Part shown: positions 15,502 through 25,977 of the stretch, piece by piece
Layout: each line of letters begins with the position of its first letter
Numbering within the stretch: position 1 is the stretch's first letter
Source of the DNA: Mediterraneibacter agrestimuris
Lineage (GTDB): Bacteria; Bacillota; Clostridia; Lachnospirales; Lachnospiraceae
Length of the DNA stretch: 64,000 nt
NCBI RefSeq assembly: GCF_943193195.1
Contig: NZ_CALPDG010000005.1
Span: 1-64,000, forward strand
Direction: 5' to 3'
Program-made: the position numbers and the translations under genes
The notes under the pieces: model-generated
The model's input: the letters and a program-made list of their open reading frames with translations, nothing else
What the model was told of the DNA's origin: nothing
Databases searched by the model: none

Positions 15502-17013
15502 TTACTGCTCTGCCGCCCATGCATCTAACTGCTTCTGTTTTTCCTCGATCACCTTATCAATTCCAGCCTCCTTTAACGCCTGCTGAAACTTCGGTAAATA
15601 CTCTGACGGATCCATTTCTCCATTTTCCAATCCAAGCCGATATTCATTTAATACATTATTCAGCGCCGCTACTTCTGTCTTCACACTACTGGAATCAAAA
15701 GAGAATCCAATCGCTTTTGACTTAATTGCCTCATTATTAAAGTCTGCCATTCTCTCATAATAGTCATCATCGCCAGTATTTTCCCAAACATAGGAATTAA
15801 GCTGATTGCCAAATTCCCATCCACAGTTCATAGCATATCCGCTGTTATCACCAGTGACACCTTCTGGATATGTGATTACATTTTCTTTTCCATCTACATG
15901 TACATAATGTTCCCCTTCGATCCCCCAATCGATCAGGTTCACAACATCTTTATCTGTATACATCAGATTCAAAAATTTTAAAACCGGCTCTTGATTCTCA
16001 CATGTTGCAGGAATAGACATTACAACTCCATTTATCGATGTCGTTGTTGCCAGTGGTTCAGCCACCCATGTACCTGTAGATGGGACATTGGTCATATTCT
16101 CAATTACAGAATCTGTGGCAATATGATAATTACACAAAATAGAGAACACGCCTTCTGATTGATAGATCGGAACACCTGTGTCCGGATTCACCGAACTATC
16201 TTTTAAAATATATCCTTTTTCATACCAGTCATGAATATAATTTACTGTGGACTCATACCAGTCTGTTTCGTACAAATTCTCAACCTCCAGATCGCCCTGT
16301 CCATAGTCCATGAGAACACCCAGATAATCCCCCAGACTGTCATACGTCATAAATCCAGAATCCACTAGTGAAGATGCCGTATCTCCTGCACACACCATTG
16401 CCATATCCGGATCAGCACTGAGCATTTTATCATATAAAGCTGCAAGGCCATCCGTCGATTTAACATTTTCTGCTTCTTCCAGCAGATTATTCTCTTCCAG
16501 CATTCTCTTATTCATAACAACGCCCCGTACCTGCGCATTATCTTTTAATACCGGAAATCCGTATACATTTCCGTTCACTGTAACAGACTTCATGTAATCT
16601 TCACCGATGGTTTCTACTGTGTCTTTTGCAACAGTCTTCAAAAGTTCAGGTTCCATAGCCGCCAGCTTATTCTGTGTCACATCCACTGCAAATTGTGTTC
16701 CGAACATATTAAACAAATCAAGTTTCTCCCCGCTTGAAATCATCAGATTAATCTGCTGTTCATAGGTGCTCAGACTCATCGGAAGCAATTCCACCTCTAC
16801 ATTGATTTTCTCACGGGTAATTTCATTGATCGCTTCTTCAACCTTGTCCATATCCTCAGGAATCACTACATTACAGAAAAAGGCAAATGTAATCTTATCC
16901 AGTTCTTTTCCGTCATCCTGTTTTTCGTGTGTTCCCTGTCCTCCACATCCTGTAAGAATAGCTGTTGTCAGCAAAACCGCAGTCATCCCTCTTGTCAATC
17001 GTTTTCTAAACAT
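15502..17013 (-). CDS. Sugar-binding lipoprotein of the ABC transporter (LplA type)
   Basis: An extracellular solute-binding lipoprotein of about 503 aa. The signal peptide MFRKRLTRGMTAVLL is followed by the lipobox ILTGC. The mature part resembles family 1 binding proteins of the LplA/YtcQ kind (INEITREKINVEVELLPM). The start ATG 17013 follows AAGGAGG. It delivers an unidentified sugar or oligosaccharide to the two permeases. A sensor kinase of the YesM type is divergently encoded, a typical pairing for this transporter class. Confidence 0.9.
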   Translation of the reverse strand: MFRKRLTRGMTAVLLTTAILTGCGGQGTHEKQDDGKELDKITFAFFCNVVIPEDMDKVEEAINEITREKINVEVELLPMSLSTYEQQINLMISSGEKLDLFNMFGTQFAVDVTQNKLAAMEPELLKTVAKDTVETIGEDYMKSVTVNGNVYGFPVLKDNAQVRGVVMNKRMLEENNLLEEAENVKSTDGLAALYDKMLSADPDMAMVCAGDTASSLVDSGFMTYDSLGDYLGVLMDYGQGDLEVENLYETDWYESTVNYIHDWYEKGYILKDSSVNPDTGVPIYQSEGVFSILCNYHIATDSVIENMTNVPSTGTWVAEPLATTTSINGVVMSIPATCENQEPVLKFLNLMYTDKDVVNLIDWGIEGEHYVHVDGKENVITYPEGVTGDNSGYAMNCGWEFGNQLNSYVWENTGDDDYYERMADFNNEAIKSKAIGFSFDSSSVKTEVAALNNVLNEYRLGLENGEMDPSEYLPKFQQALKEAGIDKVIEEKQKQLDAWAAEQ

Positions 17014-17205
17014 CTGTTTTCCTCCTTTTCCTCTGGTTTTCATTTTTTGTTGTTTCTCAGTTTATCGACATTTATGATTTTCTGCTACATAAAACTCGAC
17101 CTGTTTTTGTGAAATATAGACTACCACTTTTTAGAATATGTATTTTCACATTAATTATTGTATAATAATACTCATATAGTACGAAAGAACAGGAGAGCAT
17201 CAGTT

Positions 17206-18915
17206 ATGCAGTATATACGGTCCCCATTTACCCGTCAAAAAGAAAGTTATTTTGCCCATTACAGCAGTAAAAAAATGATCACTGTTTTTGTTCTCGTCTT
17301 TATTTTTCCACTGATTATTCTGCAGATTGCAACCAGCGCTTTTGCATTAAATACTTACCGGCATCAAACCAGTCAGACATTGGAACAAATGGCGTCCTAT
17401 TTTTTGTCCGAGACAGACGAATCACTCAACAGCATTGAGCATTATCTGGCAAAAACAGCTTCTGAAAATTATGAATTTCAACGGATTGCCTATGACGATC
17501 CCCAGTCTCAGATCAATACAGAATATGAGCTGTTCAAAACTCGTTTTTATCTTTCTATGCGGCAGGATGTCAGTTTTTATCCTGCTGCCCAGTATTTCTT
17601 TTTTTATCACGAATACCGGGACGATCTGCTCCTGATTCCGTCTGTGGACTATATGCCGAATACAACTACCCTCGCTTACCCCGTTATGTCAAAATATCTT
17701 TCCGGATATTTTGACACGATAACCGATCCCCAAAGAAAGTGGGTGCTTGTGAATATTTCAGGACAGGAACACCTTTTGAAAACATTCCATTTTGGCAATG
17801 CTTACCTTGGAGCAAGCGTCCCGATTGATATACTCCTTGAAAAATTAAAAAAATATAATTTGACAGAATGCATCTTTCAAATTTCTGATTCTGTCCAGAA
17901 TGATGCCACAGAACCCAATCAGTCGTTTCCTTTTCACAACAACAGGATTGTGCTTAATTCTGCACTCGGCGACTATGTTCTCTCTTTAACCATAAATCAG
18001 AAAGATTTTTTTACACCTTCTTTAATCGTATGGTGTTCATTCCTGTTGCTTTCTGTTTTGATGCTTTACCTGATCCCGCTCTCCAGCCGTGTATTAAAAG
18101 AGCAATTTTACACGCCCCTGGAAATTCTTGTAAAACATATGCACCATATAGAAAACGATGAGACTACAGAACGTCTTCCCGAAAAACTCGGCGGCGCCGA
18201 AATGACCCAGGTTGCAAAATCTTTTAATCAAATGATGGATCAGATCAATCATTTGAAAATAGAAGTATACGAGAAAAAACTTGCCCAAAGCCAATTGGAA
18301 TTGCAGTGCTTACATTTACAGCTAAACCCACATTTTTTCTTAAATACATTAAACTCCGCCTATCTTCTTGTAAGAACCGGAGATTTGGATAAACTGCAAT
18401 TACTCCTCAAAAGTTTAACGGGATACTTCCGTAGCATCTTTCGTCCCAATTCAGAAACCACCGTTCTGTCTCAGGAATTGGAACAATGCCGTAATTATAT
18501 TTACATATACCAGCTCCGTTGTTTTAAAGAAATACATCTGGACTGTGATATCGATCAAAGTCTGATGAATCAGCCAATTCCGCCAATGTGTATTTTGACA
18601 TTTATTGAAAATGCCATCAAATATGCTGTCGAAGATTTGAACGAACTTCATCTTACTTTATCCATTCACGAAGAAACAGCGGATTCCCGAACTGATATGA
18701 ATATTATAATTTACGACAATGGCTGCGGATTTTCAAACGATACGTTAAATACATTAAATACGGATTTTGTGGCTCAGACTTTAACTGGATCCCATATCGG
18801 TATCCGCAATCTGCAGCAGCGTCTTCACTATTTTTACAAAGGAACTGCCTCAATTATATTTGACAATACGATATACGGGGGCGCAAGGATTACGATGAAA
18901 CTCCCATTATTATGA
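17206..18915 (+). CDS. Sensor histidine kinase, YesM type
   Basis: About 569 aa. There is one N-terminal membrane helix (MITVFVLVFIFPLIILQIA), an extracellular sensor of about 220 residues, a second helix (LIVWCSFLLLSVLMLYLIPL), HAMP, His_kinase (LQLNPHFFLNTLN, phospho-acceptor His) and HATPase (FIENAIKYA, DNGCGFS). The start ATG 17206 follows AGGAGAG. It is divergent from the sugar transporter it presumably controls, and its partner regulator follows after 30 bases. The kinase looks intact although the regulator is interrupted. Confidence 0.92.
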   Translation: MQYIRSPFTRQKESYFAHYSSKKMITVFVLVFIFPLIILQIATSAFALNTYRHQTSQTLEQMASYFLSETDESLNSIEHYLAKTASENYEFQRIAYDDPQSQINTEYELFKTRFYLSMRQDVSFYPAAQYFFFYHEYRDDLLLIPSVDYMPNTTTLAYPVMSKYLSGYFDTITDPQRKWVLVNISGQEHLLKTFHFGNAYLGASVPIDILLEKLKKYNLTECIFQISDSVQNDATEPNQSFPFHNNRIVLNSALGDYVLSLTINQKDFFTPSLIVWCSFLLLSVLMLYLIPLSSRVLKEQFYTPLEILVKHMHHIENDETTERLPEKLGGAEMTQVAKSFNQMMDQINHLKIEVYEKKLAQSQLELQCLHLQLNPHFFLNTLNSAYLLVRTGDLDKLQLLLKSLTGYFRSIFRPNSETTVLSQELEQCRNYIYIYQLRCFKEIHLDCDIDQSLMNQPIPPMCILTFIENAIKYAVEDLNELHLTLSIHEETADSRTDMNIIIYDNGCGFSNDTLNTLNTDFVAQTLTGSHIGIRNLQQRLHYFYKGTASIIFDNTIYGGARITMKLPLL

Positions 18916-18945
18916 TTCAAAAATTTAGCATAGGAGGAACTTTTC

Positions 18946-20496
18946 ATGAGCATAAATATTTTACTTGTAGACGATGAACCTCTTGTAATACAGGACATAG
19001 CCGCATCGGTAGCTTGGTCTTCGCTGAATGTTCAACATGTATTTCTGGCATACAGCGCTTCAGAAGCTATGCGGGAATTTGATTTGCACCATATAGATCT
19101 CCTCATTTGCGATATTGAAATGCCAAAAGTCAACGGACTAAAATTTCTTGCCTAGGTAAAAGAACATTATCCGGCTACCAGAAGTATTATTCTTACCTGC
19201 CATCCGCAATTCAATTATGCACAAGAAGCCCTTAGGCTTAACTGTGAAGATTACATTTTAAAACCAGTCGATATAAATGAACTTGAACTGACCCTGAAAA
19301 ATATAACCAGTAAGCTATATTCCAATCACCCGCTTCGCAATCAGGAGCTTTTCTGGAAACAGTGTGCGAATGGTACTTATTCAGATACCGATACAATGCT
19401 GGCTGCCGCTAAAAGATGTGGAATCCCGCTTCAAGATCATATGTATCTCACAGTCCTTATCCGTCCTGTCAGTATTGATTGTGTGCCCGGCAGGCAAGAT
19501 ACTGCCTGCGAATTATCACCGGATATTTTTAATCATGCTTTTTCAAATATCTGTACGAAATATTTTTTCTTTTTGGACTACGTACATACATTATTTGGTA
19601 TTTTCATAATTTCTCCGGAGGAAGTCTCAATAATTGTAGAATTAGTCCGGTGCCGTTTGGAAGAAATGCGCTACACTCTTCCGGTTTCTATTGCTGCTTT
19701 TTTTCATAATTCTGAAGGACTTTCTTCAACTGTACATACTTTATCAAAGCTGAGGAACACATCCTCTGAATCCATCAAAAGCTGTATCGTTGTGCCTCCT
19801 GGATTAAGCAGTACAGCGGCTCCTTCTTTTGAATTTCTGCATACTCCCTGCTCAGAAATTCATAAAAAAGAGTTTCTTACACACATAGAAAACCATATAC
19901 TTACACTCCCCAGGGAACCCTCCCGGCGTCAGCAAGCACTCATTTACCTGCGTCGTGAAATTGAAGACTGGCTGTTTACCACATTGGCATATCTAAGATG
20001 TTCTCCTAAGGATTTTTTAGACTATGCGCAAACTCATTCCCCAACTCAGTCTCCCTGTTTATCAAGAGAACAGGCAATTATAAACAACCGGTCTTTTCTG
20101 CTGTGGGCAGATTCGCTGTTTACATTGGTTGAGAAAGAACTGGACCACAATAATCAGTACACGGCTATGGTTCTGCAGGCGCGCAGATACATTGAGCAAA
20201 ATCTTCATCTTAATTTATCACGAAAAGATGTTGCAAATCATGTTTTTCTAAATGCCGACTATCTTGACAGACGTTTTAAAAATGAACTCGGTGTCTCTAT
20301 CAGCCAATATATGCTTCAGAAAAAACTGGAATTTGCCAAACATTTACTTACTGATACTGATAAGAGCATCAGTGATATAGCCTTAGACATCGGGTACAAC
20401 AACCTTTCCAGTTTTTCACATATGTTTAAACATGAAACAGGAGATACACCTATGTCCTATCGGAAATATAAAAAAACTGATTCTTATTGTAAATGA
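18946..20496 (+). pseudogene. YesN-type response regulator interrupted by an in-frame amber codon
   Basis: The receiver domain (LLVDDEPLVIQ, phospho-acceptor Asp in LLICDIEMP) runs to a TAG at 19153-19155. The same frame continues without further stops as VKEHYPATRSIILTCHPQFNYA and then LKPVDINELE. It ends in an AraC-type DNA-binding domain (NLSRKDVANHVFLNADYLDRRF, SISDIALDIGYNNLSSFSHMF). Full length would be 516 codons. The TAG replaces a residue just after FLA, one base from Trp, Gln, Glu or Lys codons. Translation might restart at ATG 19396, giving a DNA-binding half without the receiver. Without suppression, signalling from the intact kinase is lost. Confidence 0.9.
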
Positions 20497-20563
20497 TATG
20501 TGGTTTCATGTGGTTTTTGTTTCTTGTTTTTGTGGCTTTTTGCCAGTATTTATGATTATTTTA

Positions 20564-20592
20564 TTGCTATTTCGTTGTGATTGTAGTATAAT
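20564..20592 (+). promoter_or_regulatory. Promoter of the diol dehydratase operon
   Basis: TTGCTA (20564-20569), 17 bases, TATAAT (20587-20592). The leader of about 160 bases has a GTCCGA/TCGGAC hairpin near 20607 and GCTGCTG/CAGCAGC arms near 20659-20710. AAGGAG precedes the pduC ATG. No cobalamin riboswitch features or PocR gene are seen here. Confidence 0.65.
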
Positions 20593-20761
20593 TCAAGATA
20601 TAAATGTCCGAGTCTGTATTCGGACAGACACACACAACAACATCAGGTGTGCGCGCTGCTGTATTTTATAGCTTACATTTCTGCAAACATACAGAAACGA
20701 CTGCAGCAGCTACCATTTCTCAGACAGCGCCGCACAGATTTTCCGTAAGGAGACAGTTATT

Positions 20762-22426
20762 ATGAAACGTTCAAAACGAATTGAAGCACTGGATGCCCGT
20801 CCGGTTAATCTGGACGGCTACATCAATGAATGGCCGGAGATGGGATTTGCGGCAATGAACAGTCCCTACGACCCGAAACCATCTGTGAAGGTGGCGGACG
20901 GCAAGATTGTAGAACTGGATGGCAAATGCCGTAAAGAATTTGATTTTATCGACCAGTTCATTGCAGATTATGCAATTAATATTGAAAGAACTGAGAAATC
21001 CATGGCAGTATCTTCCTTAGATATTGCAAGAATGATCGTGGATATCCACATTTCCAGGAAGGATATCCTTGAACTGATTTCCGGTATTACTCCGGCAAAG
21101 ATGACGGAAGTTATGAATCACTTGAATGTAGTAGAGCTTATGATGGGAATGCAGAAGATCCGCGCCAGAAGGACGCCAGGAAATCAGGCACACATTACCA
21201 ACCTAAAGGATGATCCGGTACAGATTGCCGCTGATGCGGCAGAAGGCGCACTCCGTGGATTTGCTGAAGAGGAAACGACGATGGGCGTTGCCCGTTACGC
21301 ACCACTAAGCGCCATGGCTCTTCTGATTGGTTCACAGGTTGGACGCCCGGGCGTGCTGACTCAGTGTTCCGCCGAAGAAGCTACTGAATTGGAACTGGGA
21401 ATCCGTGGTTTGACAACCTATGCAGAAACACTTTCCGTATATGGTACGGAAAAGGTATTTATCGACGGAGATGATACTCCGTATTCCAAGGCATTTTTGA
21501 ACTCCGCATACGCATCCAGAGGATTAAAGGTCCGTTTCACCTCCGGTTCCGGTTCTGAAGTGCTGATGGGAAGCAGTGAAAAGAAATCCATGCTGTATCT
21601 GGAATGCCGTTGTCTTTTCGTCACCAAAGGAGCTGGAAGCCAGGGTATTCAGAACGGCTCTGTAAGCTGTATCGGTGTAACAGGTTCTGTTCCAGCCGGC
21701 ATCCGTGAAGTGCTTTCTGAGAACCTTGTGGCAGCCCTGTTAGGATTGGAATGCGCTTCTTCCAATGACCAGAGCTTCTCCAATTCTGATATGCGCCGTA
21801 CAGCAAGAACTATGCTGGAATTCCTTCCGGGAACGGATTTCATTTTTTCAGGATATGCGGCAGAACCGAACTACGACAATATGTTTGCAGGTTCTAATTT
21901 TGACGCAGAAGATTTTGACGATTATAATGTACTCCAAAGAGATATGCAGGTAGACGGCGGACTTAAGCCGGTTACCGAAGAACAGGTCATCCATGTAAGA
22001 AACAAGGCTGCCCGCGCCGTTCAGGCAGTATTCCGTAATCTGGGACTTTCTCCGGTATCGGACGAGCAGGTAGAAGCCGTTACTTATGCCCATGGAAGTA
22101 AGGACACACTTCCCCGTGATGTTACTGCGGATCTGGCGGCTGCCGAGGACGTATTAAAGCGTGGAATTACAGGTATCGATGTAGTCAAAGCGCTTGCCGA
22201 GACTGGATTTGAAGATGTGGCTGAGAGTGTTCTAAGTATGTTAAAGCAGCGTGTTGCAGGCGACTATATGCAGACCGCCGCAATTCTTGACAAGGATTTT
22301 CATGTATTATCCGGCGTCAACACACCGAACGACTACATGGGACCCGGAACCGGATACCGTGTGGACGGTGACCGCTGGGAAGAGATCAAGAAGATTCCGC
22401 ACATCATCAACCCAAATGAGATATAA
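20762..22426 (+). CDS. pduC: Propanediol/glycerol dehydratase large subunit, B12-dependent
   Basis: The 554-aa catalytic alpha subunit, full family length. It converts 1,2-propanediol to propionaldehyde (or glycerol to 3-hydroxypropionaldehyde) by an adenosylcobalamin radical route. Active-site segments are present: NQAHITN (His), EEETTMGVARYAP (Glu), QCSAEEATELELG, GSQGIQNGSVSCIG and SSNDQSFSNSD (Asp), and FIFSGYAAEPNYDNMF (Ser). It is first in the cluster. Diol and glycerol preference are not separable by eye. Fucose or rhamnose fermentation is the usual source of propanediol in gut Lachnospiraceae (known context, not shown here). Confidence 0.95.
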   Translation: MKRSKRIEALDARPVNLDGYINEWPEMGFAAMNSPYDPKPSVKVADGKIVELDGKCRKEFDFIDQFIADYAINIERTEKSMAVSSLDIARMIVDIHISRKDILELISGITPAKMTEVMNHLNVVELMMGMQKIRARRTPGNQAHITNLKDDPVQIAADAAEGALRGFAEEETTMGVARYAPLSAMALLIGSQVGRPGVLTQCSAEEATELELGIRGLTTYAETLSVYGTEKVFIDGDDTPYSKAFLNSAYASRGLKVRFTSGSGSEVLMGSSEKKSMLYLECRCLFVTKGAGSQGIQNGSVSCIGVTGSVPAGIREVLSENLVAALLGLECASSNDQSFSNSDMRRTARTMLEFLPGTDFIFSGYAAEPNYDNMFAGSNFDAEDFDDYNVLQRDMQVDGGLKPVTEEQVIHVRNKAARAVQAVFRNLGLSPVSDEQVEAVTYAHGSKDTLPRDVTADLAAAEDVLKRGITGIDVVKALAETGFEDVAESVLSMLKQRVAGDYMQTAAILDKDFHVLSGVNTPNDYMGPGTGYRVDGDRWEEIKKIPHIINPNEI

Positions 22427-22444
22427 GAAAGGAGGAGCAAGCAT

Positions 22445-23125
22445 ATGCAGATTAATGAAGATTTAGTAAGACAGATTACAAGCGCAGTATTGAGTCAGAT
22501 GTCTCAGGCGAACGTCTCCTCCGGTTTTGAAGTCTCCGCCCATGAAATTCCTTCCATGGCTGGCAGAGACCGGATCAACGAAGCCAAGACTTCTTATGCG
22601 GATTACCCGCGCGCAAAGAAAGGCACCGACCCGAAGGAAGTTGTGATCGGTGTAGGCGCCGCTTTCCAGAAAGAGATTACCAAGACCATCTGCGGCATTC
22701 CGCTGGATGAAGTATTAAGAAATATAAAAGCGGGTATCGAAGAAGAGGGAATGATTCCCCGTGTAATCAAGATCCTGGATACTTCTGATGTATGTTTCAT
22801 GGCTCTGGAAGCTGCTAAATATTCCGGTTCCGGTATCGGCGTCGGTATCCAGTCCAAAGGAACTACCGTAATTCATCAGAAAGATCTGTACCCGCTCTCC
22901 AATCTGGAGCTGTTTCCGCAGGCGCCTCTTATGACGCTGGAAACATACCGTCAGATTGGACAGAATGCAGCCAAATATGTCAAAGGCGAACAGGTCGTTC
23001 CGATTCCATGTACCAACGACCCGATGTCCAGACCGAAGTATCAAGTCAAGGCAGCAATCATGCACATTGCAGAGACAGAACAGCTTGACCCGGAAATCGG
23101 CGCTGTGGAATGGGAGGGCAGATAA
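22445..23125 (+). CDS. pduD: Propanediol/glycerol dehydratase medium subunit
   Basis: The 226-aa beta subunit. The core has [30 protein letters not shown] and [14 protein letters not shown], which contribute to B12 binding. The N-terminus [17 protein letters not shown] is an amphipathic helix followed by a variable linker. It closely resembles the encapsulation peptide of Salmonella PduD that targets the enzyme into a microcompartment. It starts 18 bases after pduC with an AGGAGG site. Confidence 0.94.
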   Translation: MQINEDLVRQITSAVLSQMSQANVSSGFEVSAHEIPSMAGRDRINEAKTSYADYPRAKKGTDPKEVVIGVGAAFQKEITKTICGIPLDEVLRNIKAGIEEEGMIPRVIKILDTSDVCFMALEAAKYSGSGIGVGIQSKGTTVIHQKDLYPLSNLELFPQAPLMTLETYRQIGQNAAKYVKGEQVVPIPCTNDPMSRPKYQVKAAIMHIAETEQLDPEIGAVEWEGR

Positions 23126-23518
23126 ATGAAATATCCTTTAACAGAACATGAAAAAGAAAAAATCACGTCCAAAACCGGTAAGAAATTCACCGATATCACA
23201 TTGGATGAGGTTATGAAAGACCATATTGCACCGGATGACATCAAGATTTCCAAAGAAATCTTAAAAGCACAGGGACAGGTTGCTTTAGACACAGACAACG
23301 CGCCTATGGAAAAGAACTTTGAACGTGCTGCCGAGCTGGTAGACGTACCGGACGATGTGATCTTGAAAATGTACGATAAGCTGCGTCCGAACCGTTCCAC
23401 AAAGCTGGAGCTGGTTCTGATGGCACAGGAACTTCTGGAAAAATATCATGCAAAAAACTGCGCGCGTCTCGTGATGGAAGCCGCAGAAGTATATGAAAAG
23501 AGGGGAATTTTACTTTGA
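23126..23518 (+). CDS. pduE: Propanediol/glycerol dehydratase small subunit
   Basis: The 130-aa gamma subunit. Conserved core: NFERAAELVDVPDDVILKMYDKLRPNRSTKLEL and YHAKNCARLVMEAAEVYEKRG. It begins directly after the pduD stop. Salmonella PduE (about 173 aa) has a longer N-terminal extension with a targeting-like helix. Here it is missing, so targeting of the complex would rest on PduD. The stop overlaps the TTG start of the reactivase gene. Confidence 0.93.
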   Translation: MKYPLTEHEKEKITSKTGKKFTDITLDEVMKDHIAPDDIKISKEILKAQGQVALDTDNAPMEKNFERAAELVDVPDDVILKMYDKLRPNRSTKLELVLMAQELLEKYHAKNCARLVMEAAEVYEKRGILL

Positions 23519-25329
23519 GTTATATCGCAGGAGTTGATATCGGAAATTCCACAACTGAAGTATGTATTGGCGAAGTAACCCAGAATGGCAATCTGTCATT
23601 TTTAACAAGCGCGTCCTGTCCTACAACAGGCACAAAGGGTACCATTGAAAATGTATATTCTGTTAAAAATGCGTTGAAAATGGCAATGAGCCGGATTGGC
23701 CGCGAAACCTCAGACCTTGATCTGGTGCGCCTTAACGAAGCCGCCCCTGTCATCGGCGACACTGCTATGGAAACCTTGACAGAAACTGTCATCACGGATT
23801 CCTCCATGATCGGACACAATCCCTCCACCCCAGCCGGTGTGGGACAGGCAGTCGGTGAAGTTCTTTTGATTGAGAACATTTCCAGAGCATCTACAGATAC
23901 CGCCTATATTCTGGCGGCATCCGCAGAACACACTTATGAGGAAATTGCGGCGATCGTCAATCAGCACGAAGAGCTGAACATTGCAGGCATTATCCTGCAG
24001 GCAGACGAAGCCGTACTTGTAGAGAACAGAATCCGCCGGAAGCTGCCAATTATCGATGAGGTCCGCCGGATCGACCGTCTTCCCGACGGCGTTCCCGCGG
24101 CGATTGAAGTCGCGCTCCCGGGTCAGACTATTCGTATGCTCTCGAATCCTTACGGAATCGCTACTCTGCTTGGCTTAGATGCCACGGAGACACGCACCGT
24201 GACGCCAATTGCAAAGAGCTTAATCGGCAAACGGAGCGCCGTTGTTTTGAAGACTCCGGGTGGGAATATACACGAAAATGTCCTTCCGGCTGGAGAAATT
24301 TATTTTTATGGTGATAAAAATATTACCATCAGCTTAGATGAAGGCGCTGATAAGATTATGCATGCAGCCGCTGAAGCAGGCGATATCCATGACATCAGCG
24401 GACAGCCGGATACGAATGTAGGCAATATGCTTTCCCGTATCCGTACCGGTATGGGAGATTTAGACAGGAGCAGTGATGCAGATATCCGCATTACCGATAT
24501 TCTTGCCGTTGATACTCTTGCGCCTGTTTTGATCTCCGGCGCATTGGCTGGAGAAACCTGCCTGGAAAAAGCGGTCGGTATCGCCGCTATGGTGAAAACA
24601 CAGAAGCTCCCCATGCAGGAAATCGCCGCCCGTCTGAACACAGAACTGAATACTGAAGTCCGGGTGGCGGGTGTAGAAGCCATCATGGCAAGTCTCGGTG
24701 CGCTGACAACACCGGGAACAAAGCTCCCTCTTGCAATCCTCGATATGGGCGGAGGCTCTACCGATGCTGCTATTATTTCCGGCAACGGCAGTGTGACCAT
24801 GACCCATCAGGCGGGAGCCGGGGAACTGGTTTCCATGCTGATTCAGACTGAATTAGGCTTAAGCGACAGACACATTGCGGAGCAGATCAAGAAATATCCC
24901 CTTGCAAAAGTAGAAAGTCTCTTCCACATGCGGATGGAAAACGGGCAGATGACCTTTGTGGACGAATCCATTGATCCCCGTTTCTTCGGAAGAGTCGTTC
25001 TCCTGACAGAAAACGGACTTGTCCGGATTGAAGAAGAGATTCCGATGGAAAAGATTGTTCAAATACGCCGGGACGCAAAGCGCAAGGTATTTATTACCAA
25101 TGCTTTCCGGGCGCTTCGCAAGGTTGCACCGCAGCACAACCTCAAAAATATTTCTACTGTCGTCCTAGTAGGCGGTTCGGCAGAGGATTTTGAAATCCCT
25201 GAAATGCTCACCGAGGCCTTTACCGATTACCGGATCGTATGCGGACGCGGCAATATCCGCGGCAACGAAGGACCGAGAAATGCTGTGGCAACCGGACTTG
25301 TACTGTCTTATTTGGGGGAAGCGAAATAA
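23515..25329 (+). CDS. pduG: Diol dehydratase reactivase large subunit (DdrA type)
   Basis: A 604-aa Hsp70-like ATPase that, with the small subunit, swaps damaged cobalamin out of inactivated dehydratase. Motifs: GVDIGNSTTEV (phosphate 1), ILDMGGGSTDAAI (phosphate 2), VVLVGGSAEDFEIPEM (adenosine) and RGNEGPRNAVATG. The start is TTG at 23515, overlapping the pduE TGA and preceded by AGGGGA, so translation is coupled. Length matches DdrA (about 610). Confidence 0.93.
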   Translation: MSYIAGVDIGNSTTEVCIGEVTQNGNLSFLTSASCPTTGTKGTIENVYSVKNALKMAMSRIGRETSDLDLVRLNEAAPVIGDTAMETLTETVITDSSMIGHNPSTPAGVGQAVGEVLLIENISRASTDTAYILAASAEHTYEEIAAIVNQHEELNIAGIILQADEAVLVENRIRRKLPIIDEVRRIDRLPDGVPAAIEVALPGQTIRMLSNPYGIATLLGLDATETRTVTPIAKSLIGKRSAVVLKTPGGNIHENVLPAGEIYFYGDKNITISLDEGADKIMHAAAEAGDIHDISGQPDTNVGNMLSRIRTGMGDLDRSSDADIRITDILAVDTLAPVLISGALAGETCLEKAVGIAAMVKTQKLPMQEIAARLNTELNTEVRVAGVEAIMASLGALTTPGTKLPLAILDMGGGSTDAAIISGNGSVTMTHQAGAGELVSMLIQTELGLSDRHIAEQIKKYPLAKVESLFHMRMENGQMTFVDESIDPRFFGRVVLLTENGLVRIEEEIPMEKIVQIRRDAKRKVFITNAFRALRKVAPQHNLKNISTVVLVGGSAEDFEIPEMLTEAFTDYRIVCGRGNIRGNEGPRNAVATGLVLSYLGEAK

Positions 25330-25441
25330 AACCATAACTGTTTAATACATTCACAGTCACAATAAAGAATCCCTTTTATTGCTTTTGATATTGGGATTTT
25401 GTGCGGCTGACAGAGTCTTTGGAATATAGGAACTTATTAGT

Positions 25442-25786
25442 ATGATAATCAAAAAACCTTCTATATTTATTTATACACATGAAGCAGATCCTTCTGTATT
25501 AAAGGAGGTCTGTGCAGGAATCGAAGAAGAGGGAGTCTTCTATGACACCACAGAATTTCCGGACGAATGTATGGAAAAGCTCGCTTACAAAGCATCCCGC
25601 GATTCCATGCTCGGTTCCGGTATCGGTATCTTCGGCACTGCCGTTTGCCTGAAAATGCGCGGTCTGGAAAAAGGGCGCAATATCGAAAGTTATTTAAACC
25701 CAACACGTCTGCAATGCCGGAACATCGGAGCAAACAGCGCGCGGGCAATCAAGAAGCTGCCCTTTAAAGACAGGTACTCTCAATAA
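25442..25786 (+). CDS. pduH: Diol dehydratase reactivase small subunit (DdrB type)
   Basis: A 114-aa beta-subunit-like reactivase partner. It has EEGVFYDTTEF, ASRDSMLGSGIGIFG and NARAIKKLPF-like endings (NSARAIKKLPF). Its fold mimics the dehydratase medium subunit and displaces it during reactivation. It is separated from pduG by 112 bases with a weak AATCCC/GGGATT stem. It is slightly shorter than Salmonella PduH (116) and looks complete. Confidence 0.88.
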   Translation: MIIKKPSIFIYTHEADPSVLKEVCAGIEEEGVFYDTTEFPDECMEKLAYKASRDSMLGSGIGIFGTAVCLKMRGLEKGRNIESYLNPTRLQCRNIGANSARAIKKLPFKDRYSQ

Positions 25787-25795
25787 CAGTTCAGC

Positions 25796-25859
25796 ATACT
25801 TTATCGGACGAAGTCCGCCCACCGCAGGTATGAGTTATGGGATGCCCGTATGGGTATAG
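25796..25859. repeat. Dispersed repeat family C, copy 2
   Basis: Same orientation and sequence as 9191-9254 (TTATCGGACGAAGTCCG ... GGGATGCCCG-ATGGGTATA). It lies inside the pdu cluster between pduH and pduO. It directly follows a piece reading AACAGTTCAGC (25785-25795), the end motif of family A. Confidence 0.8.
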
Positions 25860-25977
25860 GAGTTTGCACATGCCGCAGCCCCGTAAGAAAGCGTGATGGA
25901 AAACACTCTCATAATGTGCAGAGACAAACAGTTGAAAAGCAAAAAGAGTGCTTTCACTTTAGGAGGATAGAAAAGCC

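Noticed and set aside
19364-19609. 81-aa alternative frame within the response regulator
   Set aside because: The other frame encodes recognisable receiver and AraC regions; this one is a shadow.
20432-20671. 79-aa plus-strand frame over the end of the regulator and the pdu promoter
   Set aside because: It covers the promoter and T-rich leader; composition (F, V, C rich) is typical of chance.
20599-20761. Cobalamin riboswitch before pduC
   Set aside because: The leader is only about 160 bases and lacks the conserved B12-box bases; only simple hairpins are visible.
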